A stretch of DNA of 61,304 nt from Pseudohongiella sp. (GTDB lineage Bacteria; Pseudomonadota; Gammaproteobacteria; Pseudomonadales; Pseudohongiellaceae), in NCBI GenBank assembly GCA_013204155.1, contig JABMOK010000122.1, positions 1 to 61,304 of the forward strand, written 5' to 3'. Under the pieces are notes generated by a model that worked only from the letters and a program-made list of their open reading frames with translations, was not told where the DNA came from and made no database searches. Shown in pieces: positions 29,983-39,479 of this stretch (its first letter is position 1; each line of letters begins with the position of its first letter). The position numbers and the translations under genes are program-made.

Positions 29983-30366
29983 ATGACAGAACTGGAACAG
30001 ATACGAACTTCTTCCGCGCCAGAAGCTATTGGCCCCTATTCCCAGGCGATAAAGTCTGGCTCGCTGGTGTTTCTCTCGGGACAGATCCCGCTCGACCCGA
30101 AAAGCATGGAAATAGTAGAGGGAAACATCGAAGCCCAGGCCCATCAGGTATTCCAAAACTTGATAGCTGTCGCCGAAGCCGCCGGTGGTACGCTGCAAAA
30201 TGCGGCGAAACTGACAATTTATCTGACGGATCTAAATGATTTTGTCGCCGTTAATAACATCATGGCCCAGTATTTTAGCCAGCCTTATCCCGCCCGCGCG
30301 ACTATCCAGGTCAGCGCCTTGCCCAAGGGATCTGCGATAGAAGTCGATGCGATTCTACTCGTCTAG
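29983..30366 (+). CDS. ridA: RidA family enamine/imine deaminase
   Basis: RidA hydrolyses reactive 2-aminoacrylate-type intermediates. ATG at 29983 follows a strong GGGGAGG ribosome site and gives 127 residues. The signature includes APEAIGPYSQAIKSG, FLSGQIPLDP, the catalytic Arg in YPARATIQVSALPKGSAIEVDAI. The position between spoT and recG is conserved. Upstream (about 29920-29962) a 19-base direct repeat (CTAATTT-A/G-TAGTTGGCA) occurs twice. Confidence 0.95.
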   Translation: MTELEQIRTSSAPEAIGPYSQAIKSGSLVFLSGQIPLDPKSMEIVEGNIEAQAHQVFQNLIAVAEAAGGTLQNAAKLTIYLTDLNDFVAVNNIMAQYFSQPYPARATIQVSALPKGSAIEVDAILLV

Positions 30367-30483
30367 TAGTACTGTATAAAAACCCATATACTTGCCCTCT
30401 TGTTGCTGTGATTGCTATTCCGATGGCATAGACAGATCGAGCACTGTCATTGCTTACTTCAACCTGTTGCTTAGCCACTCGCT

Positions 30484-32595
30484 ATGACCCGCCAACAACT
30501 GGACCAAATTCCTCTTACCCGCCTGCAAGGTGTGGGCCCTGCTCTCGAAAAAAAGCTCAATGTAATTGGTATTCACAATGTGCAAGATTTGCTTTTCCAT
30601 CTACCTCTGCGCTACGAAGACAGAACCCGCCTCGCTTCGATCGGCTCCATAAGAGCAGGTGAAACTGTCCAGATACAGGGAGAGATTGTTAGTAATGACA
30701 TTCAGTTTGGTCGTCGCCGTAGCTTGAAATGCAGCTTGCGCGACAGCAGCGGATTCATCAGCCTGCGCTTCTTCCACTTCAGTAACGCACAGAAAGACTC
30801 TCTCGCCTTGGGTACTCAAATTCGTTGTTACGGAGAAGTACGGCGAGGAAGATCGGGTCTGGAAATGTTTCACCCAGAGTACACCGTGTTGCGCGAACTG
30901 AAAGAACTACCCATGGCCGATTCCCTAAGCCCTGTTTATCCAGCGACCGAAGGTCTGCAACAGGCTCGACTGCGAAACATTGCCAACCAGGCGCTGGCAT
31001 TTCTCGACGCTGGCAATCAAGAAAGTACTCAGGGGTCCCCCGCAATACAAGATTATTTGCCCGCCGAACTGGTTTCCCGCTTTGGTCTGTACTGTTTAAC
31101 TGATGCGATCAAGCTCATTCATCGCCCCCCTGTCGATGCCCCGCTCGCCTGGCTGAATGAGGGCGTTAATCCGGGGCAAAATCGACTGGCCTTTGAAGAA
31201 TTGCTGGCACATCGACTGTGTATGCGCCGTTTTAAAAATGACTCAGACCAACAGAGCGCTCCCCGCCTCGGGGCGGCGAGCGAACTCACACAAAAGTTTC
31301 TGCAACAGCTTCCCTTCTCCCTGACCAATGGCCAACAAAATGCCTATCAAGAAATAGCCGACGATCTATCCAGGGCATCTCCGATGCTCAGATTACTACA
31401 AGGAGACGTAGGTTCAGGCAAGACAGTCGTCGCGGCCCTTTCTGCGCTGCATGCTATCGGTGAAGGTTATCAAGTTGCTTTGATGGCCCCTACGGAATTA
31501 TTGGCAGAGCAACATTTCTCAAATTTTCAGAATTGGTTTTCAACCCTGGGCATTGAAGTTGGCTGGTTAAGCGGAAAAACTAAAGGCAAACAGCGTTCAA
31601 TGCAATTGGAGAAAATGGCCAACGGCGAGAGCCAGCTGACTATCGGGACCCACGCCTTGTTTCAGGACGAAGTGATCTATGCCCGACTTGGCTTAATCAT
31701 TATCGATGAGCAACACCGTTTCGGCGTTCATCAAAGACTGGCTTTAAGAGAGAAGGCCGGTCAAAAACAGCTTAATCCGCATCAACTGGTAATGACGGCA
31801 ACGCCGATCCCCAGAACACTGGCAATGAGTGCCTACGCAGACCTTGATAATTCGATTATTGATGAATTGCCTCCCGGCCGCATACCGGTAAACACCGCAA
31901 TTATTTCCAGTGACCGTCGGGCGCAGGTTATTGAACGAATCGAAAAGGCCTGCGCCGAAAACAGCCAAGCCTACTGGGTCTGTACCCTGATTGAAGAATC
32001 GGAATTTTTACAATGTCAGGCGGCGGAAGTTACTGCCGAGCAACTTACAACACAATTACCAGCTATTCGGACAGGCCTGATACACGGCCGCATGAAGTCT
32101 AAAGAAAAAGCAGAAGTGATGCAGCAATTTAAAGAGGGCTACCTGCAACTATTAGTTGCTACGACAGTTATTGAGGTCGGTGTGGATGTACCGAACGCGA
32201 GTCTGATGGTAATTGAGAATCCAGAACGGCTTGGTCTCGCCCAGCTACATCAACTACGAGGGCGTGTAGGGCGCGGTTCGAAAAGCAGTCACTGTATATT
32301 GCTTTATCAAACCCCCCTGTCAAAGGCGGGCAAACAGAGATTGTCCGTTATGCGCGAAAGCAATGATGGCTTTTACATCGCGGAGAAAGATCTGGAGTTG
32401 CGCGGGCCCGGGCAGGTACTGGGAACACAGCAAACCGGATTAATGAGCTTTAGAGTCGCCGACATTAGCAGAGACGCGGGTCTGCTGGACCAGGTTCGCG
32501 AGGCGTCGGAACTGGTGCTGGAAAAGCACCCTGAAATAATAGATCCGCTTATCCGACGCTGGCTGGGAGATCGAATCAACTACGCCAATGTTTAA
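30484..32595 (+). CDS. recG: ATP-dependent DNA helicase RecG
   Basis: RecG remodels stalled forks and Holliday junctions. The 703-residue protein has the N-terminal wedge/OB domain (GETVQIQGEIVSNDI near residue 60), the P-loop LQGDVGSGKTVVAAL near 305, the DEAD-box variant IIDEQHRFGVHQR near 400, MTATPIPRTLAM, and the helicase-C part (ATTVIEVGVDVPNASLMVIE, QLHQLRGRVGRG). It is full length. It follows spoT-ridA in the usual order. Confidence 0.96.
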   Translation: MTRQQLDQIPLTRLQGVGPALEKKLNVIGIHNVQDLLFHLPLRYEDRTRLASIGSIRAGETVQIQGEIVSNDIQFGRRRSLKCSLRDSSGFISLRFFHFSNAQKDSLALGTQIRCYGEVRRGRSGLEMFHPEYTVLRELKELPMADSLSPVYPATEGLQQARLRNIANQALAFLDAGNQESTQGSPAIQDYLPAELVSRFGLYCLTDAIKLIHRPPVDAPLAWLNEGVNPGQNRLAFEELLAHRLCMRRFKNDSDQQSAPRLGAASELTQKFLQQLPFSLTNGQQNAYQEIADDLSRASPMLRLLQGDVGSGKTVVAALSALHAIGEGYQVALMAPTELLAEQHFSNFQNWFSTLGIEVGWLSGKTKGKQRSMQLEKMANGESQLTIGTHALFQDEVIYARLGLIIIDEQHRFGVHQRLALREKAGQKQLNPHQLVMTATPIPRTLAMSAYADLDNSIIDELPPGRIPVNTAIISSDRRAQVIERIEKACAENSQAYWVCTLIEESEFLQCQAAEVTAEQLTTQLPAIRTGLIHGRMKSKEKAEVMQQFKEGYLQLLVATTVIEVGVDVPNASLMVIENPERLGLAQLHQLRGRVGRGSKSSHCILLYQTPLSKAGKQRLSVMRESNDGFYIAEKDLELRGPGQVLGTQQTGLMSFRVADISRDAGLLDQVREASELVLEKHPEIIDPLIRRWLGDRINYANV

Positions 32596-32843
32596 CGGCG
32601 CATTGGCAATTTCTGTAGGCCCCGAGACTTGCCCCAGAATAACCCCCGGCCAGGAAATAAGCATTTGATAAGATTGATGAATTCAAGTATCACAGAGACA
32701 GACTTTCGGAGCATGGACAGCTTATTTCATAAACCTCTTAGGCGCGACTTGGCGTTTCAGCTATTCGGTTTTTACTCTTGCAGCAAAGTCTTCTATGCTA
32801 GGCACACATTAAATGAATTAAGGGTGCCGGGTAGTTTCCTATC

Positions 32844-33758
32844 ATGAATTCTCTGCAAGCAATCTGCTCCCGGGCGGTCAATAGATTTAGATCTCAATTT
32901 CCGCAATTTTGTGAAAAGTGGCCGGCGCTAATCGAGCTAACACGCGCCAACAAACCGGTCGGCATCTACTTGCTGGTATGGCCAACGATTGGCGCCCTGT
33001 GGATAGCCGAGCAAGGTATACCACGGCTATCTCTCTTGTTTATCTTTCTGACAGGAACAGCGCTGATGCGATCCGCCGGCTGTTGCGTTAATGACTTTGC
33101 CGATCACAAGATTGATGGCCGAGTCGGCCGAACACTACAACGACCCCTCGCCACAGGTGCTCTGACACGTAAAGATGCGATCCTGTGTTTTATTACCTTG
33201 TCTATTTTAAGTTTTATCCTGGTATTGTTTACTAATCAAAAAACTATTTTATTATCATTTGCCGCTGTCGCATTAGTGGCTATCTATCCCTTCATGAAAC
33301 GTTTTACAAATTTGCCGCAATTAGTTTTAGGGCTGGCCTTTTCATGGGGAATTCTGATGGCATTTTCGGCGGCAACTGAATCCGTGCCACAGGCAGCCTA
33401 TCTACTTTTTGTTGCGAATTGTCTTTGGACCGTCGCCTACGATACACAGTATGCAATGGTAGACAGAGAATTTGATATTGAAATAGGGGTCAAGTCTACC
33501 GCTATTTTGTTTGGTGACGCGGATAAGCTAATAATCGCCTGCCTTCAAGCCATGTTTATAGTGTCCATCGCCCTGGCCGGGAGACAATTCGAATTGGGCA
33601 CACCGTTCTACCTCTCGCTGATAGTTGCCAGCGGCCTGCTCGCCTATCAGCAATTCCTGATTAGAGACCGCTTGCCCGGCCCCTGCTTCAAAGCCTTCCT
33701 GAACAATAACTGGGTAGGCGCCGTCATCTTCATCGGCATATTCCTAAGCTACCTCTAA
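32844..33758 (+). CDS. ubiA: 4-hydroxybenzoate octaprenyltransferase UbiA
   Basis: UbiA attaches the polyprenyl tail to 4-hydroxybenzoate in ubiquinone synthesis. The 304-residue membrane protein has about eight or nine TM segments. The two Asp-rich active-site loops are NDFADHKIDGRVGRTLQRPL and DTQYAMVDREFDIEIGVKSTA. The N-terminus starts at ATG 32844. The chorismate lyase ubiC, often adjacent, is not seen; the 248-base gap after recG contains no convincing gene. Confidence 0.94.
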   Translation: MNSLQAICSRAVNRFRSQFPQFCEKWPALIELTRANKPVGIYLLVWPTIGALWIAEQGIPRLSLLFIFLTGTALMRSAGCCVNDFADHKIDGRVGRTLQRPLATGALTRKDAILCFITLSILSFILVLFTNQKTILLSFAAVALVAIYPFMKRFTNLPQLVLGLAFSWGILMAFSAATESVPQAAYLLFVANCLWTVAYDTQYAMVDREFDIEIGVKSTAILFGDADKLIIACLQAMFIVSIALAGRQFELGTPFYLSLIVASGLLAYQQFLIRDRLPGPCFKAFLNNNWVGAVIFIGIFLSYL

Positions 33759-33831
33759 GTGCCTTCGATAATTTCCAACCAACCCTCAGCGTCACTTCTT
33801 AAGAAATTTCATAGTAGCGAGAAACCCCTCA

Positions 33832-34140
33832 GCGCCGTTTGAAGAAAACTTAATAGCTTCCCAACAACCCTCAGCGCTGCTTAGGGGAATTCTGGTGGTG
33901 CGAGACAAGGCGGAGCCCGACGCAAAAACGGGAGCTTACTGTAGTAAGTGACCGGCTTTGCGTCGGGTTCCAACGCCGTTTGAAGAAAACTAAATAGCTT
34001 CCCAACAACCCTCAGCCTCACTTAGGGGAATTCTGGTGGTGCGAGACAAGGCGGAATCTGGCCCAAGGGCGGGAGCTTACTGTAGTAAGTGACCGGTCTT
34101 GGGCCAGGTTCCAACGCCGTATCGCGCCTCCAGAATTTTC
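33832..34140. repeat. Tandem structured repeats (142-bp period) with large hairpins
   Basis: A unit containing AACGCCGTTTGAAGAAAAC, then CTTCCCAACAACCCTCAGC, then AGGGGAATTCTGGTGG and a hairpin starts at 33832 and again at 33974. Each hairpin has the same core CTTACTGTAGTAAG but a different, perfectly paired outer stem (33916-33926 with 33957-33967; 34058-34067 with 34098-34107). The second copy also pairs its outer arms GGAATTCTGG and CCAGAATTTTCC. A partial older copy begins near 33774. The repeats lie between the convergent ubiA and gcdH genes and may end their transcripts. Confidence 0.88.
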
Positions 34141-34146
34141 CTAAGG

Positions 34147-35334
34147 CTAGGTGAAGGCTTGGATGCCGGTTTGGGAGCGACCTAGGATAAGGGCGTGGAT
34201 GTCTTGAGTGCCTTCGTAAGTGTTCACTACCTCCAGATTCTGCGCATGACGCATGACCGGAAATTCATCAGAGATGCCATTCCCCCCCAACATATCCCTC
34301 GCTTCCCTGGCCGCGTCCAGGGCCTTCAAACAAGAGTTTCGCTTCAGCAATGAAATCAGCGGCGGTGCCAATTTTCCCTGATCGTGCAGCCGGCAGGCTT
34401 GTAAACAACCCAGCAGGCCCAGAGAAATATCTGTCTGCATGATCGCCAGCTTCTTCTGAATCAATTGATTGGCAGCAAGTGGCCTGCCGAACTGCTTACG
34501 ATCGAGGGTGTATTGCAATGCCGTGTGCCAGCAATTTTCAGCCGCACCGAGCGCACCCCAGGCGATACCGAGACGCGCCGAATTCAGACAACTGAACGGC
34601 CCCGCCAGTCCTTTCGCCAACGGCAGTTTGTTTTCTTCGGGACAGAATACTTCGTCCATAACGATTTCGCCGGTTATCGACGCTCTGAGGCCGAGCTTTC
34701 CTTCTATCTTGGGTGCGCTTAGGCCCTTCATTCCCTTGTCGAGGATAAATCCGCATATAGTGCCGTCATCGTCCTTGGCCCAGACTACGAACACATCGGC
34801 AATCGGCGAATTGCTTATCCAGTTTTTTGCCCCGCTGAGACTGTAGCCGCCAGCGACTGACTTTGCCCGGGTGTTCATGCTGCCTGGATCAGAACCGTGA
34901 TCGGGTTCGGTTAAACCAAAACAGCCGATAGTTTCACCGCTTGCCAGCTTGGGCAAATACTTTTGCTTCTGCTCTTCGCTGCCAAAGGTATTAATCGGGT
35001 GCATTACCAGGCTGGATTGAACACTCATCATCGAGCGATAGCCCGAGTCTACGGCTTCAATTTCTCGGGCCGCGAGGCCGTAACAGACATAGTTCACGCC
35101 GGCGCAACCATAGCCCTCAATGGTGCAGCCTAATAAGCCAAGTGCGCCCATCTCGCGGAATATTTCAGGATCTGTTTTTTCGTTACGGTAAGCGTCACGC
35201 ACTCGGGGCAGGAGTTTTTCCTGGGCATACTGTTTGGCCGTATCGCGAACCAGACGCTCTTCTTCCGATAACTGCTCTTCCATTAAAAATGGGTCTTGCC
35301 AATGAAATGGTACATTGTCCGATCTGACAGACAT
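34147..35334 (-). CDS. gcdH: Glutaryl-CoA dehydrogenase (acyl-CoA dehydrogenase family)
   Basis: The enzyme oxidises and decarboxylates glutaryl-CoA to crotonyl-CoA in lysine and aromatic breakdown, using FAD. The 395-residue protein opens with [22 protein letters not shown], typical of GcdH. FAD/substrate motifs include [15 protein letters not shown] and [17 protein letters not shown]. The catalytic Glu lies in [18 protein letters not shown]. The specific GcdH assignment rests on overall similarity; another short-chain acyl-CoA substrate is possible. It stands alone, divergent from uvrD. Confidence 0.88.
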   Translation of the reverse strand: MSVRSDNVPFHWQDPFLMEEQLSEEERLVRDTAKQYAQEKLLPRVRDAYRNEKTDPEIFREMGALGLLGCTIEGYGCAGVNYVCYGLAAREIEAVDSGYRSMMSVQSSLVMHPINTFGSEEQKQKYLPKLASGETIGCFGLTEPDHGSDPGSMNTRAKSVAGGYSLSGAKNWISNSPIADVFVVWAKDDDGTICGFILDKGMKGLSAPKIEGKLGLRASITGEIVMDEVFCPEENKLPLAKGLAGPFSCLNSARLGIAWGALGAAENCWHTALQYTLDRKQFGRPLAANQLIQKKLAIMQTDISLGLLGCLQACRLHDQGKLAPPLISLLKRNSCLKALDAAREARDMLGGNGISDEFPVMRHAQNLEVVNTYEGTQDIHALILGRSQTGIQAFT

Positions 35335-35559
35335 ATTTTTCTCCTAAATAGCCCAGGGCTGCCCTCCGCCAGAGGACTCGATTGGTTTTCTATTGAACTT
35401 TGCCAGCTAAATACCGTGGATGTAGTCGGGGCTGATCCCCGACCGGATAGTTTATCAAATTTCCTTGTTTTTCTCTAAATACCGTTGAATCCTGATCTGT
35501 TTAACGATTGCCCAGATAAATCCGAGAATATGACAGAGTTTTTGCTAGAATAGCGCGCC

Positions 35560-37239
35560 ATGGATGTCTCTCACATACTCGACTCTCTGAATGACGAACA
35601 GCGCAATGCGGTGGCTAATCCGAACCAGCACTTATTGGTATTGGCAGGCGCCGGCAGCGGCAAGACGCGGGTTCTGGTACACAGAATTGCCTGGGTGCTG
35701 CAGGCAGAGCAGGCCTCCCCATTCGCCGTATTGGCCGTCACATTCACCAATAAAGCGGCGCGGGAAATGCGCGGCCGCATCGAATCTCTGCTGGGCCAAT
35801 CTTTTAATGGTATGTGGGTCGGCACTTTTCATGGTCTTGCCCACCGTTTGCTGCGGGCCCATTGGAGCGAAGCAGGGCTGGTACAAGATTTTCAGATACT
35901 CGACAGCGACGACCAGCTGCGATTGATTAAGAGAATAAATAAATCGCTGCATATCGACGATGACAAATGGCCTGCAAAACAGTGCCAGTGGTATATCAAC
36001 TCACAAAAAGATGAAGGCCTGCGAGCCGCCAACATCGATCACTTCGAAGATGACTATACCAAGACCATGCTTCAGGTTTATGCCGCCTACGAGGAGGCTT
36101 GTAATCGTGGAGGCATGATCGATTTTGGCGAGATTCTGCTACGGGCTCACGAGCTATGGCTAAGAAACCCGCAGCTACTCGCCCACTATCAAAAGCGCTT
36201 TCAGCATATTCTGGTTGATGAGTTCCAGGATACCAACTCGATCCAATATGCCTGGCTACGCGTACTGGCAGGAACCGATAATCATCTAATGGTGGTCGGC
36301 GATGATGATCAATCGATTTACGGTTGGCGCGGAGCGAAGATAGAGAATATTCAGCAATTCAACGTCGATTTCCCCGACGCCGAAATGGTCCGCCTGGAAC
36401 AGAATTACCGCTCCACTGCCACAATTCTAAACGCCGCCAACAAACTCATTGCCAACAATCAGGGGCGACTTGGCAAGAATCTTTGGACTGAGGGTGGCGA
36501 AGGCGAACAGATCAGTGTGTATGGAGCATTTAATGAGCAGGACGAAGCGCGCTTTATCGTCGACCGGGTTCAGGACTGGTTCAATGGTGGCAACCGAAGA
36601 TCAGACGCCGCCATTCTGTATCGATCGAATGCACAATCGCGAGAACTGGAGGAAGCACTGCTACGCGTCGGCATGCCCTATCGGATCTACGGCGGCCATC
36701 GCTTCTATGAAAGACTGGAAATTAAAAACGCGCTTTCTTACCTGAGACTATTGATAAATCGCGACGATGATACCGCGCTGGAGCGAGTCATCAATGTTCC
36801 GACTCGCGGTATAGGTGGGCGCACACTGGATCAAGTTCGCAGCCTCGCCAGGGAAGAAAACTGCTCCCTTTGGCAGGCCTGCACCCGATGCGTCAATGAA
36901 ACCCTGTTAAGCGCCAGAGCCGCCAATGCCGTGCTGGCGTTTCTGCAACTTATCGATAAGCTGCAGAGCGCATGCGATACGCTGGAACTGCATGAGAAGG
37001 CCGAATACATCATCGCCCATACTGGCCTGATTCAACATCACGAAAAAGAGGGCGGAGAAAAGGCACGGGCACGAATTGAGAACCTGGAAGAGCTGGTTAA
37101 TGCCGCCAATAATTTTGATGATCCTGATATTGGTGAAGACTTCGATCTAAAGTCGAATGCTTTCCTGTCCGCCTTTCTGGACAAGGCCGCATTGGATGCG
37201 GGCGATACTCAGGCAGACGAATCTGCCGACGCGGTGTAA
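35560..37239 (+). CDS. uvrD: DNA helicase II UvrD, first 559 residues, ended by an in-frame TAA
   Basis: UvrD unwinds DNA in nucleotide-excision and mismatch repair. This part holds motif I (LAGAGSGKTRVLVHRIAW), Ia (TFTNKAAREMRGRI), II (LVDEFQDTNSIQYAWL), III (VVGDDDQSIYGWRGA) and IV (LEQNYRSTATILNAAN). It stops at TAA 37237-37239 in the context DAV[16 protein letters not shown]. E. coli UvrD has [16 protein letters not shown] there, so the stop replaces a Gln codon (CAA to TAA). The truncated product lacks motifs V and VI and would not be an active helicase unless the stop is read through or is a sequence error. Confidence 0.9.
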   Translation: MDVSHILDSLNDEQRNAVANPNQHLLVLAGAGSGKTRVLVHRIAWVLQAEQASPFAVLAVTFTNKAAREMRGRIESLLGQSFNGMWVGTFHGLAHRLLRAHWSEAGLVQDFQILDSDDQLRLIKRINKSLHIDDDKWPAKQCQWYINSQKDEGLRAANIDHFEDDYTKTMLQVYAAYEEACNRGGMIDFGEILLRAHELWLRNPQLLAHYQKRFQHILVDEFQDTNSIQYAWLRVLAGTDNHLMVVGDDDQSIYGWRGAKIENIQQFNVDFPDAEMVRLEQNYRSTATILNAANKLIANNQGRLGKNLWTEGGEGEQISVYGAFNEQDEARFIVDRVQDWFNGGNRRSDAAILYRSNAQSRELEEALLRVGMPYRIYGGHRFYERLEIKNALSYLRLLINRDDDTALERVINVPTRGIGGRTLDQVRSLAREENCSLWQACTRCVNETLLSARAANAVLAFLQLIDKLQSACDTLELHEKAEYIIAHTGLIQHHEKEGGEKARARIENLEELVNAANNFDDPDIGEDFDLKSNAFLSAFLDKAALDAGDTQADESADAV

Positions 37240-37770
37240 CTAATGACACTGCATTCCGCCAAAGGGCTGGAGTTTCAACTGGTTTTCCTGGCGGGCCTGG
37301 AAGAAGGCTTGTTCCCCCACAGAATGTCCATGGACAATATTAACGGCCTCGAGGAAGAAAGAAGACTCTGCTATGTGGGTATTACCCGAGCGAAAAGCAA
37401 ACTCTACTTGAGCCATGCCGAATCAAGGCGAATGCACGGCGAGGTTAATTTGTGCCGTCCCTCCCGTTTCATTAATGAGATTCCCGCTGAGCTGATTGAG
37501 GAAATCCGCTTGAAGTCCTCTGTCAGTCGACCCTCCGTGGGCGGCCCGAGACTCGGGCAAAACAATATCAACAAGAGCCTTAATGGCCGCATTGAAGTCC
37601 CTGAAACAACATTTTCATTGGGCCAACGGGTTGCCCACGGCAAATTCGGCGAAGGAATTATATTGAACTATGAAGGTCAGGGCTCCAACGCGCGGGTGCA
37701 AGTCAACTTCGATGCGGCGGGGAGTAAATGGCTGGTGCTGTCCTATGCCAAGCTGGAAGTACTGAGTTAA
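37240..37770 (+). pseudogene. uvrD: UvrD C-terminal part (motifs V and VI), in frame with the upstream piece
   Basis: The frame is the same as that of the upstream piece; only the TAA at 37237-37239 separates them. It begins [30 protein letters not shown] (motif V region), then [22 protein letters not shown] (motif VI), and ends with the C-terminal Tudor-like domain ([21 protein letters not shown]). With one residue in place of the stop, the joined protein would be about 736 residues, against 720 in E. coli. There are no other disruptions, which suggests a recent mutation, an error, or suppression. An ATG at 37243 could restart translation but would give only a fragment. Confidence 0.85.
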
Positions 37771-37820
37771 CAGAAGTACGGGGTTAATAAACTGAATTAA
37801 GTGAAACGGGATTAACACAA

Positions 37821-38969
37821 ATGCGCTGCACTCTTCTTAATAACTCAACCGTCAAGCCGCGGTTACTGTTTGCCTTGCTGTTTGCCTTGCTGGGCGCTCT
37901 CGTTGCTTGCTCAGGCGAGCCGCAACCCTCCTCGGCGAGTAGTGGCGAGGCTTCCAGTAATACGCAAACCCTTTACGAGTGGAAGATGATTACTTCCTGG
38001 CCAAAAAATCTTCCCGCCCTGGGCACCTCTCCAGAACACTTCGCCGACATCGTTGAGAAAATGAGCAACGGCCGGATGAAGATTCGGGTATTTGGTGCCA
38101 ATGAATTAGTCGGTGGGCTGGAAGTGTTTGACGCGGTTTCCCAGGGGGTCGCAGAGATAGGCCACTCTGGCGCGTACTACTGGCAAGGAAAGATCCCTGG
38201 CACTCCATTCTTCTCCACCATCCCGTTTGGTCTCACCGGCACCGAGATGGATGCCTGGCTCGCCTATGGCGGTGGCAATGAACTCTGGCAGGAGATCTAT
38301 GCGCCGTTTAATCTTATCCCCATGAGGGGTGGTAATTCCGGCACTCAAATGTTTGGCTGGTTTAATAAAGAAATTAATTCCCTGGATGATCTACAAGGCC
38401 TGAAGATGCGAATTCCAGGGCTGGGTGGTGAAGTTTTCAGTCGTGCCGGCGGCATTCCGGTAACGATGCAAGTAAGTGAAGTCTTCACCGCCATGCAAAC
38501 CGGCGCGCTCGATGCGACCGAATTCGTTAGTCCCTACAACGATATGGCCGCGGGTTACCACACGGTAGCGGATTATTACTACTATCCGGGCTGGCACGAG
38601 CCTGGTTCGACGCTGGAAGTTATATTTAACAAATCGGCTTTTGAAGCCTTGCCGGAAGACCTGCAGGAAATACTGAAGGCCGGCGCCGAGGTAATGAATC
38701 AATTGCTAATGGACGAACTGACGGCGAAAAACAATGAAGCCTTGCGCGTGCTGGTTGAAGAGCACGGTGTCGAGCTGAGAAAGTTGCCCGATGAGGTGTT
38801 AATCGAACTCCGAAAAATCTCCAACGAAGTGGTAAGTGAATTAGCCGAGACCGATGAAGTTACACAAAGAATTTACCAATCCTATAAGAGCTTTCAGGCT
38901 GGGGTAGAAAATTATCACCGCATCTCCGAAGAAGCTTATATAGAAGCGCGAAAACTGCCTCTAAATTAA
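37821..38969 (+). CDS. TRAP transporter substrate-binding lipoprotein (DctP family)
   Basis: This 382-residue periplasmic binding protein has a lipoprotein signal (LLFALLGALVACSGE, lipobox Cys near residue 31). The mature part opens with YEWKMITSWPKNLPALGTSPEHFAD, close to TakP-like proteins that bind 2-oxo acids. FGANELVGGLEVFDAVSQGVAEIGHSG is the P-subunit core, and the conserved Arg is in GLKMRIPGLGGEVF. It is presumed to serve the DctQM permease at 39480-41359, although it is on the opposite strand with a thioesterase gene between. Confidence 0.9.
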   Translation: MRCTLLNNSTVKPRLLFALLFALLGALVACSGEPQPSSASSGEASSNTQTLYEWKMITSWPKNLPALGTSPEHFADIVEKMSNGRMKIRVFGANELVGGLEVFDAVSQGVAEIGHSGAYYWQGKIPGTPFFSTIPFGLTGTEMDAWLAYGGGNELWQEIYAPFNLIPMRGGNSGTQMFGWFNKEINSLDDLQGLKMRIPGLGGEVFSRAGGIPVTMQVSEVFTAMQTGALDATEFVSPYNDMAAGYHTVADYYYYPGWHEPGSTLEVIFNKSAFEALPEDLQEILKAGAEVMNQLLMDELTAKNNEALRVLVEEHGVELRKLPDEVLIELRKISNEVVSELAETDEVTQRIYQSYKSFQAGVENYHRISEEAYIEARKLPLN

Positions 38970-38996
38970 ATAGGCGACGATGCCTCGTCTTTCTGC

Positions 38997-39395
38997 CTAT
39001 TGGGGAATCGGACGAGGCTTGCCGTCATCATCGAGAGCGACAAAAACAAAGAGTCCATCTGCCACTTTTTTCGGGCCATCATCGATGCTGAAAATCGAGG
39101 TCCAGACTTCAACGTTAATCTGCACCGATGTCCGCCCGATACTCGCCACCTCGGTAAAACAACTAACCGTTGAACCTACTTTTACCGGACTTAGAAAATT
39201 CACATTCTTTATCGCCACCGTTGCCGAACGGCCACGGGCGACTTTTTTACTGGCAATGCCTGCCGCCAGATCCATCTGGGATACTAGCCAGCCACCGAAA
39301 ATATCCCCGTTGGCATTGGTATCTCTTGGCATGGCGAGTGTTTGCAAAGCCAATTCACCCGCTGGCTTTGCTTCACTTAACGGCGCTGTAGTCAT
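38997..39395 (-). CDS. YciA-type acyl-CoA thioesterase (hotdog fold)
   Basis: The 132-residue protein hydrolyses acyl-CoA esters. The hotdog signature is MPRDTNANGDIFGGWLVSQMDLAAGIASKK, with the catalytic Asp in NGDIFGGW. FLSPVKVGSTVSCFTEV follows. The start is the ATG at 39395. Its ribosome-binding/start segment is triplicated upstream (39390-39437), giving a short leader ORF whose TGA overlaps this ATG. It is inserted between the TRAP binding protein and the TRAP permease genes. Confidence 0.9.
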   Translation of the reverse strand: MTTAPLSEAKPAGELALQTLAMPRDTNANGDIFGGWLVSQMDLAAGIASKKVARGRSATVAIKNVNFLSPVKVGSTVSCFTEVASIGRTSVQINVEVWTSIFSIDDGPKKVADGLFVFVALDDDGKPRPIPQ

Positions 39396-39437
39396 AGTAT
39401 TCTCCAGTCATAGTATTCTCCAGTCATAATAATCTCC
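39390..39437 (-). promoter_or_regulatory. Triplicated translation-initiation segment with coupled leader ORFs
   Basis: On the minus strand the 16-base unit GGAGAATACTATGACT occurs twice, preceded by the variant GGAGATTATTATGACT. Each carries GGAG, a 6-base spacer and ATG. The last ATG (39395) starts the thioesterase. The first ATG (39427) opens an 11-codon ORF (MTGEYYDWRIL) whose TGA at 39394-39392 overlaps the thioesterase ATG. The second ATG (39411) opens a 12-codon ORF (MTGEYYDYSAVK) that ends inside the gene in another frame. Confidence 0.85.
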
Positions 39438-39479
39438 AATAACGAAACAGTGGCTGTGCTTTAGGGCGAGAAACAGCGT

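Noticed and set aside
32629-32847. Plus-strand ORF of 72 residues before ubiA, considered as ubiC
   Set aside because: No chorismate-lyase motif, no ribosome site, and composition like non-coding sequence.
34022-34140. Hairpin repeat as a simple Rho-independent terminator
   Set aside because: The fold is far larger than a terminator, has no clear T-tract, and the unit is tandemly repeated with different stems.
37243-37770. Separate gene starting at ATG 37243
   Set aside because: It begins in the middle of UvrD motif V and is in frame with the upstream piece, so it is the interrupted 3' part of uvrD.
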